Position numbers and translations under genes: made by a program
Part shown: positions 45,957-64,000 of the stretch, one piece after another
Numbering within the stretch: the first letter of the stretch is position 1
How the letters are laid out: each line of letters begins with the position of its first letter
The notes under the pieces: model-generated
Databases searched by the model: none
Told to the model about the DNA's origin: nothing
What the model saw: the letters and a program-made list of their open reading frames with translations, nothing else
NCBI GenBank assembly: GCA_903813345.2
Contig: CAIIXF020000010.1
Span: 2,845,169 to 2,909,168, forward strand
From: Owenia fusiformis
Lineage: Eukaryota > Annelida > Polychaeta > Sabellida > Oweniidae
Direction: 5' to 3'
DNA length: 64,000 nt

Positions 45957-47521
45957 ATGATTAGATTGATTTGTTTGAAGTGTTGGAAATTAGTCTTGCA
46001 TCAAATTTCCTCCGATTCTATTCATTTTTGTTGAAAATCAAAATGACCTGATCACCAGGCTTCAGGTTTTTCTACTTTTTAAGGCAAGATTCCTCAAATT
46101 ATAAAAAGACAGGAAAATGGTTCTATACATGTGCTATAGGTCACCGCACATTTAATTTGCCATATTCGGTTCAGTGCAATTACAAACACTCTTCCTTCTC
46201 CAAGTCACTGATGGTATAAATATTACGACAACAAAGTAACATCACTATGATACAAGACTACTAACCAGGGCTGCAGATGGACAATATTTTCAATATTTTC
46301 AATAGACAATGGATACAAATCAAGCATCTAACAAGAACAGATTATCTGTCATTTTTGGCTCAACCTGTAGATCTATGAATTTGGCAAAATAAATTTTAAT
46401 TGGCATTCCGTTTTATTTTATTTGCGACTGCCACAGAGTATACCTGATCATAGATACAATGAATTTTACTTGGAAAATGTCAATTTTATTCCAAACGTTA
46501 CGTTAGTAGTACATTAAAGGCCCACTTTGCGTATTTTCAATGTTTTTTGGACAAAATAACAAAGACTTACATTTGAATTTTATAGAATGTCAAATGTGTT
46601 GATTAGAACCTTATCTTTCATTCGACACCACAACAGCTCAAAAGGACTACACCAAAGCTTACAATAATTAATCAAAAAATATTTTCGATCGTTCAAGCTA
46701 CTTATAACAAGTTTTTATCAATGTCATTGAAAGATGGCAAAGTTGTCTGTATTATATGATGCATTCATTTTTATACAAATATCGCCATCTTTTAAATCAA
46801 AAGTAATTAAAACATGCACTTTGTTCAGAATGTGCATGCACTACTAATGATCTCTGAACTTCAAATGTTTTCTACATGAGTTTTTTCTTTTTCTTGGTTC
46901 AATATTAAAGCAAATCAAACTTTGTTTCATATATGAGCGAGTGTGTGAGTAACATGTTTCAATGATTGTTTTTTTCTTTTTTCTTCTTGATAAAGTATAG
47001 TGGGCCTTTAAGCCCATTTGATTTCATAATACCATATATAATCAGTAGCTACATGGAAGATCGGAAATATATAACCATCTGACAACAATATGGGTGTATA
47101 TTCTTACAGGAACAAGATAAATGGGCTATAACAATAGCTCACCATGTGAGCTAAAAATAGAAAATGTATTTTCCTACTGACTGTTTTGTTTATTTGAAGA
47201 AACTCCATTCATTCCTTCTAATATGTACAATAAATAACATAAAGCACAACATAGGATGAATTTTGAATAACAGAGTTTTGAAACGACCTTTAGATGGATA
47301 AAGTCTAGACGACTCAGTTAATTAAATGTCTCATAAACAGTTGCCGGAAATTTAAACTATATCTTGACATTTCATATTATTAACATAATTGCATGTTTTT
47401 TATAATATTTAATATGTTTTTTTGAAACGTCCCATTTCACACAATAACTTCACCATCCTACTGTTGTTGGCAGTGTTGTTCTATGTACAATATAATGTCC
47501 AATTCTATTCTGTTGATTGTT
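45957..47521. other. Intergenic gap between convergent genes
   Basis: Contains the CAP-gene 3' UTR and AATAAA (46388-46393), one MITE (46518-47007), and on the minus strand an AATAAA (47189-47194) suitable for the downstream NDUFS2 terminal exon. No other gene seen. Confidence 0.7.
46518..47007. mobile_element. MITE with TTAA target site
   Basis: The ends AGGCCCACTTTGCGTA and AAAGTATAGTGGGCCT are inverted; TTAA lies directly outside each (46514-46517, 47008-47011), as for piggyBac-like insertions. 490 bp, non-coding. Confidence 0.75.
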
Positions 47522-63361
<15,840 letters not shown>

Positions 63362-63599
63362 CTGTAAATATATAAACAAGTTTTCCATAAAACTTTTTAA
63401 TAATAACTTTTCTGAAAGGATATCTTCATCTCATATTTTCAAATCTGATGGAAACTGTTTTTCTCTCATTCTATCATATTATGGAATAAACATTGACATT
63501 CACTGAGCTTTACGGCTGGTTGGTGATTAAAACCAGAACAACGGCAACACCAAAGCATAGCGAATCCCATCGAACAGCCATGGATGGCATTTTTGCAAA

Positions 63600-64000
63600 A
63601 AAAGTATATAGCAAAAATGGCAGGCATTTTTCAAAATGGCCACCTTCTACCAAAAGTGTCATTAGACCATTTGCCATACTTATAGTATTCACATACCAAA
63701 TATGAACAAAATCGCTCCACTACTTTTCGAGTTATAGTAAAATACGTTAAAATGGCGGCCATTTTTCAAAATGGCCGCCTTCTACCATAAGTGTCATTAG
63801 ACAGTGTGCCATGCTTACAGTATTCACATACCAAATATGAACAAAATCGCTTAGCTACTTTTCGAATTATTATAAAATACATGAAAATGGCGGCCATTTT
63901 TCAAATTTTTTTTCAAAATGGCCACCTTATACCAAAAGTGTCTTTAGACAGTGTGCAATGTTTACAGTATTCACATACCAAATATGAACAAAATCGCTCC
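63600..64000. repeat. ~134-bp tandem repeat running off the window
   Basis: Three copies (from about 63618, 63752 and 63886) of a unit with AAAATGGCGGCCATTTTTCA, AAAAGTGTCATTAGACAGTG and CATACCAAATATGAACAAAA. In the NDUFS2 intron upstream of the first exon in the window. Related ATGGCCGCC-type motifs appear at 20.2-20.9 and 24.9-25.3 kb. Confidence 0.85.

Overview
This window looks like metazoan nuclear DNA: AT-rich, intron-rich and loaded with transposon debris. It holds two protein-coding genes that point towards each other. The proteins are bilaterian in type; a marine lophotrochozoan (mollusc, annelid or brachiopod) is my best guess from gene style and repeat content, but nothing here fixes the phylum.

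Layout. 1-19.3 kb is intergenic and transposon-rich: a tRNA-like SINE, an internally deleted RNase-H-bearing LINE (about 4.4-8.2 kb), a 5'-truncated CR1/Jockey-group LINE on the minus strand (about 10.0-12.7 kb), several fold-back elements, and a 1.4-kb element with terminal inverted repeats (13.7-15.1 kb). 19,352-45,956 (+) is a 14-exon gene for a predicted secreted mosaic protein of 871 residues: signal peptide, CAP domain with its His/Glu tetrad intact, an unnamed ~130-residue domain (X1), a TSP1 repeat, X2, two more TSP1 repeats, and a C-terminal region resembling the ITIH C-terminus. Every module boundary is a phase-1 intron. Intron 6 holds a 5.8-kb array of 20/40-bp units. 45.96-47.5 kb is a short intergenic gap with one TTAA-flanked MITE. 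47,522-63,361 (-) is most of NDUFS2, the 49-kDa catalytic quinone-site subunit of mitochondrial complex I; its first exon(s), with the import peptide, lie beyond the right edge.

The most interesting observations are in these two genes. (1) NDUFS2 has two in-frame 75-nt versions of the exon that carries the RMH..RPGGV segment next to the quinone channel. They differ at almost every synonymous site yet encode the same protein except AAY versus SNW and the last two residues, so they look like an old, selected, mutually exclusive exon pair. (2) NDUFS2 also has two versions of its 38-nt terminal coding exon. (3) The 5.8-kb array starts exactly at the splice donor of CAP-gene exon 6, and its unit is a copy of that donor (CAG/GTTAGT), giving over a hundred decoy donors. 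Two other introns in the window also carry tandem arrays that begin at or within about 40 nt of their donors.

All exon boundaries were read by eye from GT/AG sites, phase continuity and family similarity. No transcript evidence or database search was available.
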